DNA of 64,000 nucleotides, from the NCBI GenBank assembly GCA_017163975.1, contig JAFFSR010000218.1, forward strand, positions 3,782,001-3,846,000, given 5' to 3'. Origin of the DNA: Anastatus disparis. Lineage: Eukaryota > Arthropoda > Insecta > Hymenoptera > Eupelmidae. The position numbers were made by a program, and so were the translations under genes. A model generated the notes under the pieces. It was not told where the DNA came from. It was given only the letters and a program-made list of their open reading frames with translations, and searched no databases. Shown here in pieces: positions 63,549 through 64,000 of this stretch; the stretch's first letter is position 1, and the number at the start of each line of letters is the position of its first letter.

Positions 63549-64000
63549 GTAATAATATTTCATTATGATCAAAATATTTTAGACTAAATTGCTGATAAAA
63601 AATTTTTTTTAATTAACTTTAGGGACAAAAATACAAATCCAAATATATTAAAAAATCAAAATAAATAATAAGACCTCTATTATGCGCTTTCTGGGATCAT
63701 TTTACTGTGTTGGCATAGTAGGCAAATAGCTTTTTTAATAATAAAACTACGTGCAAAATTGCTTCCTCATCACTAAAAATTCTCTAGTAATGCAGATTTA
63801 TTATTAAGTAATTAAAAATTGAAAATGATTCTCACGAGGCTTACACAAGTAGGCGAATTATAGATATAGTAAGATTGTTTATGAATAAATTAACAATATG
63901 TTCTAGTAACTCCAGCTATTAACATTCGTTCGGGGTGATCAATAAAGTTTTTGAAATATTAAATTAACAGATTAGTTACCAAAATTTAAAATGGAAATTT
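63549..64000 (+). other. Start of P450 intron 2
   Basis: No CYP4-like exon 3 is visible before the window ends, so this is read as intron. The donor is GTAATA at 63,549. Confidence 0.5.

Noticed and set aside
1..64000. Bacterial (for example Wolbachia) origin of the whole window
   Set aside because: Low coding density, spliced leaders, a spliced P450, MITEs and AATAAA tails indicate a nuclear animal genome. An ancient transfer of the ankyrin/PRANC ancestor is possible but cannot be shown here.

Overview
This looks like a nuclear genomic window from an insect, most likely a parasitoid wasp or a related hymenopteran. The DNA is strongly AT-rich and coding density is low. GT-AG introns, AATAAA signals and many small inverted-repeat transposons are visible. 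A cytochrome P450 of the insect CYP4 type starts at the right edge. The host group is inferred from gene content; nothing in the sequence names a species.

From about 3.2 to 59.2 kb the window is a tandem array of eleven paralogous genes, all on the + strand and spaced about 3.7 to 7.5 kb apart. I number them ANK1 to ANK11. Each coding region is a single uninterrupted ORF of about 560 codons. Each has an N-terminal helix-rich cap, about seven recognisable ankyrin repeats with degenerate stretches between them, and a conserved C-terminal region. That region ends in an F-box-like segment of the form V-I-E-x-I-V-x-Y-L-S-x-x-D-L-x-x-L. This architecture matches ankyrin/PRANC proteins, in which the ankyrin repeats bind a target and the F-box-like tail is thought to recruit a SKP1/cullin ubiquitin ligase. 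Ten genes are open. ANK9 is a pseudogene, with a stop at codon 5, an internal duplication and a lost 3' end.

About 1.0 to 2.0 kb upstream of every ATG lies the same leader module. It has a conserved block of about 190 bp, a donor AAAG/GTGAGT, a short intron of 83 to 88 bp ending in TTTTATAG, and a decayed upstream ORF (MSEEIFVIHALA-like). I count thirteen modules: eleven matched to genes, one orphan near 31.3 kb, and one inverted copy fused to the end of ANK9. A second conserved block, with TATAAAG, sits about 75 to 155 bp upstream of most ATGs. Whether transcripts start at the distal leader, at the proximal TATA block, or at both cannot be settled from sequence.

The spacers hold diverged copies of the duplicated unit, broken up by MITEs and fold-back elements. 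These include a 1,066-bp near-perfect hairpin with a TA target duplication in the ANK7 leader, a 2.2-kb degenerate satellite-like element after ANK3, and repeated insertions at one site in the leader modules. The array shows recent mosaic evolution: a 220-bp tract is identical between ANK2 and ANK10, 43 kb apart. A decayed copy of the first exon of the flanking P450 lies between ANK2 and ANK3, which suggests that a past duplication reached the right border of the array. The left 3 kb holds no recognised gene, only a weak two-exon candidate.
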